Shown: positions 7,583 to 16,320 of the stretch, piece by piece
Numbering within the stretch: position 1 is the first letter of the stretch
How the letters are laid out: each line of letters starts with the position of its first letter
Origin: an uncultured Dermabacter sp.
GTDB taxonomy: Bacteria > Actinomycetota > Actinomycetes > Actinomycetales > Dermabacteraceae
Direction: 5' to 3'
DNA: 64,000 nt
Assembly (NCBI GenBank): GCA_947252755.1
Contig: CAMXWV010000009.1
Span: 51,558-115,557, forward strand
Made by a program: the position numbers and the translations under genes
The notes under the pieces: model-generated
The model's database searches: none
What the model saw: the letters and a program-made list of their open reading frames with translations, nothing else
What the model was told of the DNA's origin: nothing

Positions 7583-9859
7583 TCAGCCCTGCTCGCGCGG
7601 CATATTGCGCGTGCGGCGAACCGGGCGTGCCTCGCCCTGGTCTGCTGCGGAGGGGCGAACGGAACCGGTGGTGACGGTTTCGGTGCCGGTTCCGCGCGCG
7701 GTGCCGGACGGCGGCTGCGTGGGCGCACTGGGGGCCTCCTGCTCAGGCGCGGGGGCCGGTGACGCGCCGCGGGCCGGGGTGATGGTGCGAGTCGGCTCCT
7801 GCGCAGCCTCTGCGTTGGCACGGGCGCGCCGCTGAATGCTGAGCCGCGCCGCAGCCTGGCTCTGTCCGCCGCTCGCTGTGCGAGCGGACTCGGGCTGGGC
7901 AGCTGTGCTGGAGCCGGCCGAGGCGGAACGCGGCGCTGCCTCTCCGGTGCGGACCGACCGAACGGCCGGTGCGGGCTGTGCGGTTGGAGCGGGCGGAGCC
8001 GACGGGGCAGATTGAACAGTCGGTGCAGGAGGGGCCGACGGAGCGGACTGGGCGGTCGGCGCCGGCGGTGCCGTTGGAGCGGACTGAGCAGTTGGTGCCG
8101 GCTGAGCCGTGGGCACGGACTGGGCCGCCGGAGCCGGCGGGGCGGCGTGTGCGGCAGCCGGTGCGGACGGCGCAGCAGCCGCTGGCTGAGCCGCGGGTGC
8201 TGGTGACGCAGTCGGCGCGGACTGAGCTGCCACAGCAGCGGCCGCCGGTGCGGCCCGGCGTGGTTCAACGGCCGGCTGACCCGGCTCAGGAGAGCCTGCG
8301 CCGTCCACTGCGGGGATGATCTCCGCGTTCTCACCGAAGCCGTGTTCAGGTGCCTCCAGGTCATTGTTGCGGTTGCGCTTACGGCGCGTTTTGCCCTTGG
8401 AGTCCTCGGTGTAGGTGTACGTGGTGGAGCTGTAGCCGTAGGCGGAGTAGCCGTACTCGGCATCACCGTAGGCCAGGCGGGTGATGAGGTTGCCGGATGC
8501 GCGGTTCATCACCACGCCCAGCACATTGCCGCCCACGGTGCGCACGCTCTCAATCGCGCGGGTCAGACCTTCCACACGGGTGCGGCCAGGAACCGCCACG
8601 ATCAGCGCGCCATCAGCATGCCGGCTCAGCAGAACGGCATCGGTCACCGCCAGGATCGGCGGCGCATCGATGATCACAAAGAAGTCCTTGGTCAGCTGCT
8701 CCACGATGTCCTTCATCCGCTGGGAGCCGAGCAGCTCGGACGGGTTCGGCGGGATCTGACCGGCGGGGATCACGAACAGTCGCTTCGACGACGTCGGCTG
8801 AACCACGTCCTCCAGGTCCGCGGCACCGGCGATCAGCTGAGACAGGCCCACGGACCCGTCAACACCGAACGCCTTCGCCATCACGGGGCGGCGGAGGTCC
8901 GCGTCGATCAGCACCACGCGCTGGCCGGAGCGGGCGATCACTCGCGCCAGGTTGCCGGACACGGTGGACTTGCCCTCACCCGGCGCGGAGGAGGAGATGA
9001 CGATGGAGCGCGGCGGATTGTCCACATTCGCAAACCGGAGGTTGGTGCGAAGCTTGCGCAGCGCCTCCTTCGAATGGAACTCCTTCGGCTCAGGAAGCAC
9101 ACCATCCTTGGTGCGGGTGAGATCACGGGAGTCCGGCAGCACACCGATCGCGGTGACCGGGGTCTTGGTGCGGATGTCATCCACAGTGCGCACACGCGAG
9201 TCATTGCGGTTGCGCAGCCAGGAGAGACCCAGTGCCATCAGGAGTCCCGCAGCGCCGCCCGCCGCCCCGAACTTCAAGCGGTTCGGTGCCACCGGCGCGG
9301 TGGGCACAGCGGCGGTCTCATAGGAGATGAGGGTCATGGGCGCGTCTTTAGAGTCACGGTTGCCAGTCAGCAGGAAGGCGCCCTCAGCGTTGACCGCGGA
9401 GATCGAAGCGTTCGCAATCTCCTGGGCACGCTGCGGGCTTGACGCGCGCGCTGTCACAGTGATGATCGGAACGTTCGGATTGATGTCAGCGGACAGGCTC
9501 GAGGCGATCGCGTTGGGGTTCGCGCCTTCAAGGCCGAGATCCTCGATGATCGTCTTCGCCACCGCCGGAGTGTTGAACAGCGGAAGGAAGGTCTGAGCGG
9601 TGCCGTACTTCTCCGCGTCGCCACCGGCGGCGGGAACGTTGCCGCCCATGGGGATCTGCTCGCCGTTCTCATCCGTTTCAACGCGCGCAGTCACATAGCC
9701 CAAGGCCTTCGCCTCGTACACGGTGGGCATCGTATAGGAGTAGGCGTAGCCGCCTGCGAGGCCCAGCACGGTCATCACAATGATGAGCCCGGCGTTGCGC
9801 AGAAGCAGCCGAAAGAATTCTTCAATAGTCACAGCGAACCGTCGATTCTCATGGGTCAA
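7583..9859 (-). CDS. Wzz-type chain-length regulator fused to BY-kinase, long Pro/Ala tail
   Basis: A 758-residue bacterial tyrosine kinase of the CpsCD/Wzc type, controlling polymer length and export. A Wzz domain with two membrane helices (about 22-42 and 215-235) is followed by the kinase: Walker A SAPGEGKST, A' VVLIDADLRRP, Walker B FFVIIDAPP. A tyrosine-rich autophosphorylation cluster follows (AYGDAEYGYSAYGYSSTTYTY). The last ~240 residues are low complexity, rich in Ala, Pro, Ser, Gln and Thr, with roughly 15-residue imperfect repeats (DNA 7969-8250); this extension is unusual for the family. The long frame starts at TTG 9859 without a good Shine-Dalgarno site; GTG at 9832 (VTIEEFFRLLL) is a plausible alternative. 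It is the first gene of the operon. Confidence 0.88.
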   Translation of the reverse strand: MTHENRRFAVTIEEFFRLLLRNAGLIIVMTVLGLAGGYAYSYTMPTVYEAKALGYVTARVETDENGEQIPMGGNVPAAGGDAEKYGTAQTFLPLFNTPAVAKTIIEDLGLEGANPNAIASSLSADINPNVPIITVTARASSPQRAQEIANASISAVNAEGAFLLTGNRDSKDAPMTLISYETAAVPTAPVAPNRLKFGAAGGAAGLLMALGLSWLRNRNDSRVRTVDDIRTKTPVTAIGVLPDSRDLTRTKDGVLPEPKEFHSKEALRKLRTNLRFANVDNPPRSIVISSSAPGEGKSTVSGNLARVIARSGQRVVLIDADLRRPVMAKAFGVDGSVGLSQLIAGAADLEDVVQPTSSKRLFVIPAGQIPPNPSELLGSQRMKDIVEQLTKDFFVIIDAPPILAVTDAVLLSRHADGALIVAVPGRTRVEGLTRAIESVRTVGGNVLGVVMNRASGNLITRLAYGDAEYGYSAYGYSSTTYTYTEDSKGKTRRKRNRNNDLEAPEHGFGENAEIIPAVDGAGSPEPGQPAVEPRRAAPAAAAVAAQSAPTASPAPAAQPAAAAPSAPAAAHAAPPAPAAQSVPTAQPAPTAQSAPTAPPAPTAQSAPSAPPAPTVQSAPSAPPAPTAQPAPAVRSVRTGEAAPRSASAGSSTAAQPESARTASGGQSQAAARLSIQRRARANAEAAQEPTRTITPARGASPAPAPEQEAPSAPTQPPSGTARGTGTETVTTGSVRPSAADQGEARPVRRTRNMPREQG

Positions 9860-9890
9860 TCCAACCCAGGATACCTATCCGTCTGTTTGC

Positions 9891-9920
9891 GGTATATGGG
9901 AAGGGGTGCGGTTTTGACCA
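9891..9920 (-). promoter_or_regulatory. Candidate promoter of the polysaccharide operon
   Basis: On the minus strand, TGGTCA (9920-9915) and TATACC (9896-9891) are separated by 18 bp and sit 32 bp before the TTG start. Between them and the start lies GGATAGGTATCC (9880-9869), an inverted repeat with GGATA/TATCC arms that could be an operator. The 114-bp gap after the siderophore operon is the only sizeable non-coding space upstream of the cluster. Prediction from sequence only. Confidence 0.35.
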
Positions 9921-9973
9921 CAGGGTGAACCCGCTCCACCGCACCCAAACAGCCGGACAGCAGCTCGCTCGCC

Positions 9974-10765
9974 TCAGCAGTCGCCCGTCCCCGTCCACAC
10001 GTGCTCAGCACCGAAATACATGGCGAATCGATGCCCGTCATGCTCCATCACCTGCATGTCCAGGCCGTACACGTCGCGCATCACCTCGGTTGTGACGATC
10101 TCCTCCGGGGTGCCCTGCGCAACCACGCTGCCATCCCGCATCGCCACGATCCGATCCGAGTAGGCGCTGGCGAAGTTAATGTCATGGATGACCACCACAA
10201 CCGTTTTGCCCAGCTCCTTCGCCGCTCGCTTCACCACCTTCATCATCGCCACAGCATGCGGCATGTCGAGGTTGTTGAGCGGCTCGTCGAGCAGGATGTA
10301 CTCGGTGTCCTGAGCCAGGGTCATCGCCACGAAGGCGCGCTGGCGCTGCCCGCCGGAGAGCTCGTCGAGGAAGCGTCCGGCCAAGTGGTCCATGTCCATG
10401 TAGTCCAGCGCCCGCTCCACGTGCACGCGGTCCTCAATGGTGGGCCGGCCCTTGGTGTGCGGGTAGCGGCCGAAGGTGACCAAGTCCCGCACGGTCAGGC
10501 GGATGTCAATGTGATTGTCCTGACGGAGGATGGCGAGCCGGCGGGCCAGCACGTCCGACGCGGTGGCGCTCACATCATGCCCGTCCACGCTGACCCGGCC
10601 CCCGTCCATGCCGATCAGCCGAGCCATCATGGACAGCAGCGTGGATTTGCCGGCCCCGTTCGGGCCGATGATCGAGGTGACGCCGCCGGTGTGGATGATG
10701 AGTCGCACATCGTCCACCACAGTGGCGTCTCCGTAGACCTTGGTGACGCCGTCGCAGATGATCAC
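9974..10765 (-). CDS. Iron-siderophore ABC transporter, ATP-binding protein
   Basis: A 263-residue FepC/FecE-type ATPase. Walker A GPNGAGKST (about 34-42), Q-loop near AILRQDNHI, signature LSGGQRQRAF, Walker B YILLDEPLNNLDM and switch His in VVIHDINFA are all intact. It powers uptake of ferric siderophore through the two FecCD permeases encoded just upstream; 3 bp separate it from the nearer one. It is last in the iron-regulated operon. Confidence 0.92.
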   Translation of the reverse strand: MIICDGVTKVYGDATVVDDVRLIIHTGGVTSIIGPNGAGKSTLLSMMARLIGMDGGRVSVDGHDVSATASDVLARRLAILRQDNHIDIRLTVRDLVTFGRYPHTKGRPTIEDRVHVERALDYMDMDHLAGRFLDELSGGQRQRAFVAMTLAQDTEYILLDEPLNNLDMPHAVAMMKVVKRAAKELGKTVVVVIHDINFASAYSDRIVAMRDGSVVAQGTPEEIVTTEVMRDVYGLDMQVMEHDGHRFAMYFGAEHVWTGTGDC

Positions 10766-10768
10766 AGG

Positions 10769-11797
10769 TCAGAACCCTTTCCGGCGGATAAGCAGCAGGA
10801 TGAACAGGATGCCACCGGCGAAATCCACCACCACGCTGAGCGCAGTGGTGAAGCCGAGCAGCCGCTCCAGGATGAGTTGACCGCCCACGAGTGCGATCAC
10901 ACTCATGACCGCGGCCATCGGCAGCGTGTGCCGGTGCTGAGAGGAACCCGCTGTGACGTAGGCGAGGTGCGCTACCAGCAGCCCGAAGAACGTGGTGGGC
11001 CCGGCGAGCGCGGTCGCTGCGGAGACCAACAGTGTGATCGCCACCAGCACGTCCAGCTGCACCCGCTGGTAGGGCACGCCGAGCCCCAGAGCGATGTTCC
11101 GACCAAGCGCCATCACATCCAATACACGGTGGCGCCGCAGGATCAGCGCTGCTCCTGCGATCAGCAGCACGCCGGCGGCGGCGAGGGTCGCGGGGGTGGT
11201 GAGCGAGAAGCTGGCGAAGCTCATGTCCTCCACCACCTGGAACTCATTCGGATCGAGCATGCGCTGGATGAAGCTGATCACGGAGCGCAGCAGCACGCCC
11301 AGGATGATGCCCACCAGCAGCAGCACGTGCAGCGGTCTGCGGGCCCCGATCAGCAGCCAGCCGTACAGGCCCATCGACACTGCCATCATGACAGCGGCCT
11401 GGAGCGCGAACACGATGATATCGCTGGTCTGCAGCACGGCGGTGGCGCCGAACAGGGCCACGGTTGAGGTGGCCACCATCATGAAGAGCGCGTCGAACCC
11501 CATCACACTGGGGGTAAGGATGCGGTTGTGGGTGATGGTCTGGAAGGCGACGGTGGCGATGCCGATCGCGCTGCCCACCAGGATCATGGAGAGGACGGTA
11601 GTGGCACGCCGCTTGACGATGTACTGCCACGCGCCACCCAGGTCGATGGTGAGGAACACGCTCACCAGCAGGATTGCAACGATGAGGGCGAGCCCCAGGC
11701 GGAGGCCGGGGGTGAGGGTGCGGCGGCGTGTCTCGGCAGGGGCCGGTGCGGATTCGCCGGCCCGGGCTGGTGCGGGGGCGGTGGAGCGGTCACTCAA
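10769..11797 (-). CDS. FecCD-family siderophore permease (second)
   Basis: A 342-residue integral membrane protein with eight to ten hydrophobic helices after a 30-residue charged N-terminus. It carries FecCD features: DIIVFALQ, the long ARRPLHVLLLVGIILG stretch, MALGRNIALGLGVPYQRVQLD (cytoplasmic coupling helix) and GPTTFFGLLVAHLAY. It pairs with the permease upstream, overlapping it by 8 bp, to form the heterodimeric channel for ferric siderophore. Two non-identical permeases per operon is normal for this transporter class. Confidence 0.9.
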   Translation of the reverse strand: MSDRSTAPAPARAGESAPAPAETRRRTLTPGLRLGLALIVAILLVSVFLTIDLGGAWQYIVKRRATTVLSMILVGSAIGIATVAFQTITHNRILTPSVMGFDALFMMVATSTVALFGATAVLQTSDIIVFALQAAVMMAVSMGLYGWLLIGARRPLHVLLLVGIILGVLLRSVISFIQRMLDPNEFQVVEDMSFASFSLTTPATLAAAGVLLIAGAALILRRHRVLDVMALGRNIALGLGVPYQRVQLDVLVAITLLVSAATALAGPTTFFGLLVAHLAYVTAGSSQHRHTLPMAAVMSVIALVGGQLILERLLGFTTALSVVVDFAGGILFILLLIRRKGF

Positions 11798-12779
11798 CGG
11801 GGGCGCTCCTCTGCAGCAGCAGGATAAGGAAGACCAGCGATCCCACGATGCCCATGATCACGCCGAGCGGCACCTCGTACGGGTAGCGGACCAAGCGGCC
11901 GATGATGTCGCACAGGAGCACCACCCCGGCGCCGAGCAGCGCCACCCAGGGGATCGCGCGGCGGATATTGTCCCCGATGAACAGGGCCACGATATTCGGC
12001 ACGATGAGTCCCAGGAACGGGATCGCGCCCACGGTGATCACCACGATGGAGGTGGCGAGCGCTACCAGGGACAGGCCCATGCTCATCACGGCGCGGTGGT
12101 TGAGGCCCAGGTTGGTGGTGAAGTCCTCCCCCAGTCCGGCCACGGTGAATCGGTCCGCCATGATCCAGACGGCGAACGCTACCGCCGCGAGCAGCCACAG
12201 CATTTCGTAGCGACCCTTGACCACGCCTGACAGGTCCGCGCTGAGCCAGGCGCCCAGGCCCTGGCTCATGTTGCCCTTGTAGGCGATGAACGTGGTGATG
12301 GAGGAGATGATGCCGCCGAGCATCAGTCCAATCAGCGGAACGATCAGCACGGTGCGCAGCGGCACCGCGCGCAGGATTGCCACGAACAGAGCGGTGCCGG
12401 CGAGCGCTGTGAGGGTGCCGAAGCCCATCTTCGCCCAGAGCGGCATGCCCGGTGCGATGAGGCTGGCTACGAGCAGGCCGAATGCGGCGGACTCGGTGGT
12501 GCCGGCAGTAGAGGGCTCCACGAAGCGGTTGCGGGTCAGCATCTGCATGACCACACCGCTGATGGCCATGGCGGCGCCGGCTAGGATCAGCGCGGCCGTG
12601 CGCGGCAGGCGGGACAGACTGAGCAGTTCACCGGCCGCGCTCAGATTGGTCAGGGACAGGTCGCTCACGCCGATGCCAAGGGAGATCAGCGCGAGCACAC
12701 CCACCGCTATGCCGCAGCCGATCAGGGCTGCGGCATAGCGGTCGCGGTGAGTTCGCGGAATAACGGGAAGGGCGACCAC
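11790..12779 (-). CDS. FecCD-family siderophore permease (first)
   Basis: A 329-residue membrane protein of the FecCD/BtuC family. LPRTAALILAGAAMAISGVVMQMLTRN is the hallmark N-terminal signature (R-x-x-x-x-x-x-x-G-x-x-L-x-x-S-G). GTTESAAFGLL, LSADLSGVVKGRYE and GAIPFLGLIVPNIVALF are also characteristic. It starts 1 bp before the stop of the binding-protein gene and overlaps the second permease. It makes one half of the transmembrane pore. Confidence 0.92.
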   Translation of the reverse strand: MVALPVIPRTHRDRYAAALIGCGIAVGVLALISLGIGVSDLSLTNLSAAGELLSLSRLPRTAALILAGAAMAISGVVMQMLTRNRFVEPSTAGTTESAAFGLLVASLIAPGMPLWAKMGFGTLTALAGTALFVAILRAVPLRTVLIVPLIGLMLGGIISSITTFIAYKGNMSQGLGAWLSADLSGVVKGRYEMLWLLAAVAFAVWIMADRFTVAGLGEDFTTNLGLNHRAVMSMGLSLVALATSIVVITVGAIPFLGLIVPNIVALFIGDNIRRAIPWVALLGAGVVLLCDIIGRLVRYPYEVPLGVIMGIVGSLVFLILLLQRSAPVE

Positions 12780-12780
12780 G

Positions 12781-13791
12781 TCAGCCCTTCGCGGCCAGGC
12801 TCTCTGCCTGGGCGATCATCTCGCGCACAGTGGACAGGCCGCTGCCGTAGATGTACCAGAGGGGCGCGTTGAGGTCCACGGTCTTCTGCTGGGAGAATGC
12901 GTCGGTTTTTTGAACAAGCGGGTTGTCCAGGACTGCGGCGGCAGCCTCGCCTTCCTGGCCCACTGCGGCGTCACGGTCCAGGATGAACGCGCGGGCCGGG
13001 TTGTGTTCGGCGATGAATTCGAAGGAGACGGCATCGCCATGCAGGGCGTCCTTCACCGAGTCAACCATCGGTGCGAAGCCGAGGTCACCGAACAGGAAGC
13101 CGCCGAACCGGCTGCCGGGGCCGTAGGTGGTGACCTTACCGCCGGAGACCATGAAGATGCCGGCGGTGCCGGGGAGGGCAGACGCCTTCTCCTTGACGGC
13201 CTTCACCTGCTCGGTGATCTCCGCAAGCTTTGCTTCTGCCTCCGATTCCTTGCCGAAGATCGCAGCGAGCTGCTTGGTCTGCTGCTGGAAGGAGGCAAGG
13301 AAGTCCTTATTGTCCACGGACAGGTCGATGACGTTCGGAGTGATCTCCTTGAGCTGATCGAGCAGCCCGGCCGAGCGTCCGGCGATGATGATCAGATCCG
13401 GTCCCGCCTGGGCGATCGAGTCGAAGTCCGGCTCCTTAAGGCCGCCGGTGTCCACGATCGCGTCATCCGCGAACTGGTCGGCCTGCTCCTTCAGCACACG
13501 CTGCTTAGGCAGGGCCACGATCCGGTCCTTCAGGCCGAGCTCGGTCATGGTGTCCACGTAGGCCAGGTCCAGCACGGCCACCTTTTCCGGGTTCTTCGGC
13601 ACGGTGACCTCGCCGCGGGCGGTGGTGACGGTGACGGTTCCGCTGTCTCCGCCGCTATCGGAGGAGGAGCCGTTGGCTCCCCCGCCCGTGCCGCATCCGG
13701 CAAGCAGAGCAGCAGCGGCTGCCGCGGTGGTCAGGGCAGTGCCGCGCAGAGCGGAACGGCGGGTCAGCTGCAGAGGGTGGCGAGGGGTCAT
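12781..13791 (-). CDS. Ferric-siderophore substrate-binding lipoprotein (Tat-type)
   Basis: A 336-residue periplasmic-binding-protein-like lipoprotein. ATG 13791 is chosen over an ATG 72 bp upstream because CAGGAGACCGCC gives an ideal ribosome site, and because the longer form would run through the iron box. The N-terminus holds a twin-arginine stretch (LTRRSALRG) and lipobox LLAGC, so it is probably Tat-exported and lipid-anchored. The mature part has FhuD/FepB-type features: KVAVLDLAYVDTMTELGL, PDLIIIAGRSAGLLDQL, and the long helix joining two lobes. It delivers ferric siderophore to the permeases. A ferric hydroxamate or catecholate cannot be told apart. Confidence 0.9.
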   Translation of the reverse strand: MTPRHPLQLTRRSALRGTALTTAAAAAALLAGCGTGGGANGSSSDSGGDSGTVTVTTARGEVTVPKNPEKVAVLDLAYVDTMTELGLKDRIVALPKQRVLKEQADQFADDAIVDTGGLKEPDFDSIAQAGPDLIIIAGRSAGLLDQLKEITPNVIDLSVDNKDFLASFQQQTKQLAAIFGKESEAEAKLAEITEQVKAVKEKASALPGTAGIFMVSGGKVTTYGPGSRFGGFLFGDLGFAPMVDSVKDALHGDAVSFEFIAEHNPARAFILDRDAAVGQEGEAAAAVLDNPLVQKTDAFSQQKTVDLNAPLWYIYGSGLSTVREMIAQAESLAAKG

Positions 13792-13804
13792 GGCGGTCTC
13801 CTGG

Positions 13805-13823
13805 TTTGGTAAGGCTTGCCTAA
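13805..13823 (-). promoter_or_regulatory. DtxR/IdeR-type iron box
   Basis: The minus strand reads TTAGGCAAGCCTTACCAAA, matching 15 of 19 positions of the published IdeR/DtxR consensus (TTAGGTTAGSCTAACCTAA). It lies 14 bp before the start codon of the siderophore-binding lipoprotein, where a bound repressor would block expression when iron is plentiful. It also lies in the divergent gap with the LysR gene. Match counted by eye; binding is inference. Confidence 0.75.
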
Positions 13824-13983
13824 GTTCGGAATCAGTGTGCACTACTCGCCACCCATTAAGCAATCCTGGTGTTGCATAAATGCTATTTGTGCAAGTCCAG
13901 GCACTGGGACTGCGTGAGTGGACCGGCCCTCACCGATGCCGAGCATCGCAGAAGCGCAGAACGCGTCGGACTAGACTGCCGGA

Positions 13984-14910
13984 ATGGATCCTCGCAGACT
14001 GCTCATCTTCCACGCCGTGGTGAGGAACGGCTCTATCGGCGCTGCCGCACGGGAGCTCGGCTGGTCTCAGCCCGCGGTCTCCCAGCACCTGTCCGCGCTG
14101 GAGAAGGACACCGGACTCAGGCTGCTGCTGCGCTCCAGCGGGGGCGTGACCCCCACTGAGGCCGGTCAGCGCCTGTTCACCCACGCCAGCGCCATCGCAC
14201 GCACCATGAAGGCCGCCACAACGGAGATGGATGATCTAGCGGGACTCAAGAAAGGGCGAGTGCGCTTCGCCACATTCCCCTCTGCGGCTGCAATCCTGCT
14301 GCCGCCCACCATCGCGGAGGTGAATCAGCAGCACCCGGGCATCCAGCTGACCTTCACCGAGACTGAGCCGCCCGAAGCGATTGCCGGCGTGCTCGCCAAT
14401 GAGATCGACGTGGCGCTCATCTTCCGCTACGCCTGCACACCCCTGGATGACGAGGGAACCCTGGAGTGGACCCCGATCCTCGATGACCCCGTGCACGTGG
14501 TGCTGCCCATCGGCCACCCCCTGGCAGAGAAGCCGGACCTCTCCATTGAGGACCTCAAGGACGAGGAGTGGATCGCCGGCTGTGCCCGCTGCCGAGCAAA
14601 TCTGATCGAATCCGCCGAAGCTGCCGGGTTCACCCCGTTCGTGCGGTACTCCACTGATGACTCCACCGTGGTGCAGCGGCTCATCTCCCACGGCACCGGC
14701 ATCGCCCTGATGAGTCGGATCGCGCTGGAGTCCGCACCGAGCGACGATGTGGTGGTGCGCACCGTGCCGGGCGTGGGTGACCGCCGCATCGGCATCATCA
14801 ACCGGCCCGGCGCACTTGAGATCCCCGCGATCGACGAGTTCGTGCGCCTGCTGCGCGCGAACGCCGCACCGCACGGAACGCTGATCGACCCGCAGAATGA
14901 CTGCGGCTGA
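13984..14910 (+). CDS. LysR-family transcriptional regulator
   Basis: A 308-residue LTTR. The winged helix-turn-helix is at residues 3-60 (LLIFHAVVRNGSIGAAAREL, SQPAVSQHLSALEKDTG), followed by the linker helix and an effector-binding domain from about residue 90 (RFATFPSAAAILLPP, GVLANEIDVALIF). The CARCR cluster near 200 is not general to the family. It is transcribed away from the siderophore operon; 192 bp separate the two starts. Divergent LTTRs usually control their neighbour, but the siderophore operon already has an iron box, so the true target is uncertain. Confidence 0.9.
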   Translation: MDPRRLLIFHAVVRNGSIGAAARELGWSQPAVSQHLSALEKDTGLRLLLRSSGGVTPTEAGQRLFTHASAIARTMKAATTEMDDLAGLKKGRVRFATFPSAAAILLPPTIAEVNQQHPGIQLTFTETEPPEAIAGVLANEIDVALIFRYACTPLDDEGTLEWTPILDDPVHVVLPIGHPLAEKPDLSIEDLKDEEWIAGCARCRANLIESAEAAGFTPFVRYSTDDSTVVQRLISHGTGIALMSRIALESAPSDDVVVRTVPGVGDRRIGIINRPGALEIPAIDEFVRLLRANAAPHGTLIDPQNDCG

Positions 14911-14951
14911 ACTCTTCTCTGCTGCTCGCAGCGCCGTGGGAGCATAGAGCC

Positions 14952-15416
14952 ATGCCCTCTGCCTTCACCATGTGGAAGAAGTCCCTGGGACTGTTCCTGC
15001 TCTTCACCCTCACCGGCCTGCTGCTCTACGCCCAGGGCTGGTGGTGGCTGACCATTCTGTTCGTGGCGTTCGGCCTGTTCATGGCGTTCTGGACCTCACC
15101 GCTGCGCAGGGGTCTGCACACACCGTTCTCCCAGTGCGACCCGGAGCGCGCCATCGTGATCTGGGCGCCCTGGGACAAGGGCTCCTCCCAGCTGCAGGTG
15201 GCGATCCGCTCCACTGACGAACGCATTGCGTGGGTGAACTATGTGCATGATGCTGAGGCGCGGGCATTCGCTGCGAAGCATGGGGGTGTGGACGCTCTGC
15301 CCGTGGTGATCGTGGGCCGGCGCGTGCTCACGAACGCCACCTCCGGTGCGGTGTTCGACGCACTCGACGGCACCAGTGCCGATCCGGCTGGCCAGGCGCA
15401 CCCTGACGCGAGCTGA
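14952..15416 (+). CDS. Membrane protein with degenerate glutaredoxin-like domain
   Basis: A 154-residue protein. Residues about 10-48 form two hydrophobic helices (LGLFLLFTLTGLLLYA, WLTILFVAFGLFMAFW). Residues 65-145 look like a glutaredoxin/thioredoxin fold: a first strand AIVIWAPWDKG, a middle strand IAWVNYVHDAEA, the cis-Pro strand DALPVVIVGRRVLTNAT and a final helix. The usual CxxC place reads WAPWDKGSSQ, with no cysteine, so it cannot be a normal dithiol oxidoreductase. The only cysteine is at about residue 61. It follows the LysR gene by 41 bp on the same strand. Fold assignment is by eye; role unknown. Confidence 0.6.
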   Translation: MPSAFTMWKKSLGLFLLFTLTGLLLYAQGWWWLTILFVAFGLFMAFWTSPLRRGLHTPFSQCDPERAIVIWAPWDKGSSQLQVAIRSTDERIAWVNYVHDAEARAFAAKHGGVDALPVVIVGRRVLTNATSGAVFDALDGTSADPAGQAHPDAS

Positions 15417-15425
15417 TCCGTCAGC

Positions 15426-16181
15426 TCAGGCCTGTGGCGGGAACTCCCGCTTCGCTGCTTCTGCGATCTTCGCGAGCAGGCGACGGTCCATCATCGCGCC
15501 GATGATCGCACCGGCGCCGGGGATCGCCTTGCCGAACAGGCGCGCGGAGCGCAGGGTGAACCGGCGAACGATCCGGCTGCCGATCGCGCTGGCCACCGCA
15601 CCAGTGGGGGTGGCGGTGATCCGCTTGGACACCTCACGCCCCGCGGCGCCCGCAACCGGACCCAGGCCAAGGCCGTCCAGCACATTGCCGGCGTCATCGC
15701 CCACCAGGGTGGCGAGAACGCGGGCGCGCACCTCTTCATCCTTGACGTCATACCCGCGGATGGACGCGATTGCGCCGGACATGCGCGTGGCCTGCACATA
15801 GAACTCGAAGATATTCGCCGGCAGCAGCACCGGCAGCGTGAACAGACCGCCCAGGCCCGTGACGAATCCGGCAGCTGTGATCCCGCGGCGGTGCGAAGCG
15901 ACGACCTTCCGGATCGCCTTCTCCTGCCGGCGCGCACTCGCATTCCTGCCGGCAGCCTTGCGCGCCACCGTCTCCGCCGACGCGTACCCAGCCTTGCCGT
16001 TCAGCCCGATATCCCGAAACGATTCCACGAGCTTTGTGACCGGGTTGCCGGACTTGCCGGTCGACGCTGATGCTGCCCCCGCCGGCGCGTCCGCCTTCTG
16101 ACGCCGGGCAAGCTTCATTGCCGCCTTCGTATCCTGCTGCGCCTTGGGGTCGCGTCGAAAGATTCCACTGAGGATGCCCAC
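15426..16181 (-). CDS. EcsC family protein
   Basis: A 251-residue protein. The C-terminal two thirds match the EcsC family: HRRGITAAGFVTGLGGLFTLPVLLPANIFEFYVQATRMSGAIASIRGYD, followed by a region about genes for K/R-rich helices and a Gly/Ala-rich segment FGKAIPGAGAIIGAMMDRRLL. The first ~60 residues are charged and disordered. EcsC proteins are widespread and membrane-associated; their biochemical role is not established. Start is GTG 16181 with AGAGGAG six bases upstream. It is convergent with the preceding gene. Confidence 0.8.
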   Translation of the reverse strand: MGILSGIFRRDPKAQQDTKAAMKLARRQKADAPAGAASASTGKSGNPVTKLVESFRDIGLNGKAGYASAETVARKAAGRNASARRQEKAIRKVVASHRRGITAAGFVTGLGGLFTLPVLLPANIFEFYVQATRMSGAIASIRGYDVKDEEVRARVLATLVGDDAGNVLDGLGLGPVAGAAGREVSKRITATPTGAVASAIGSRIVRRFTLRSARLFGKAIPGAGAIIGAMMDRRLLAKIAEAAKREFPPQA

Positions 16182-16320
16182 GGCATCTCCTCTCGTTGAG
16201 TCGATGATGCGCCCATGCTAATCGCGCAGCGTGGGCATCACACTGAAAGGGGCATGGCCCGGATCACGCCCGATCAGCCGGCCAGGGCCGGGCCCGGGCA
16301 GCTCGAAGGGGCCGGGGCGA

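Noticed and set aside
7576..8466. 296-codon frame overlapping the kinase tail on the same strand
   Set aside because: Pro/Arg-rich shadow of the repetitive tail; no start signal.
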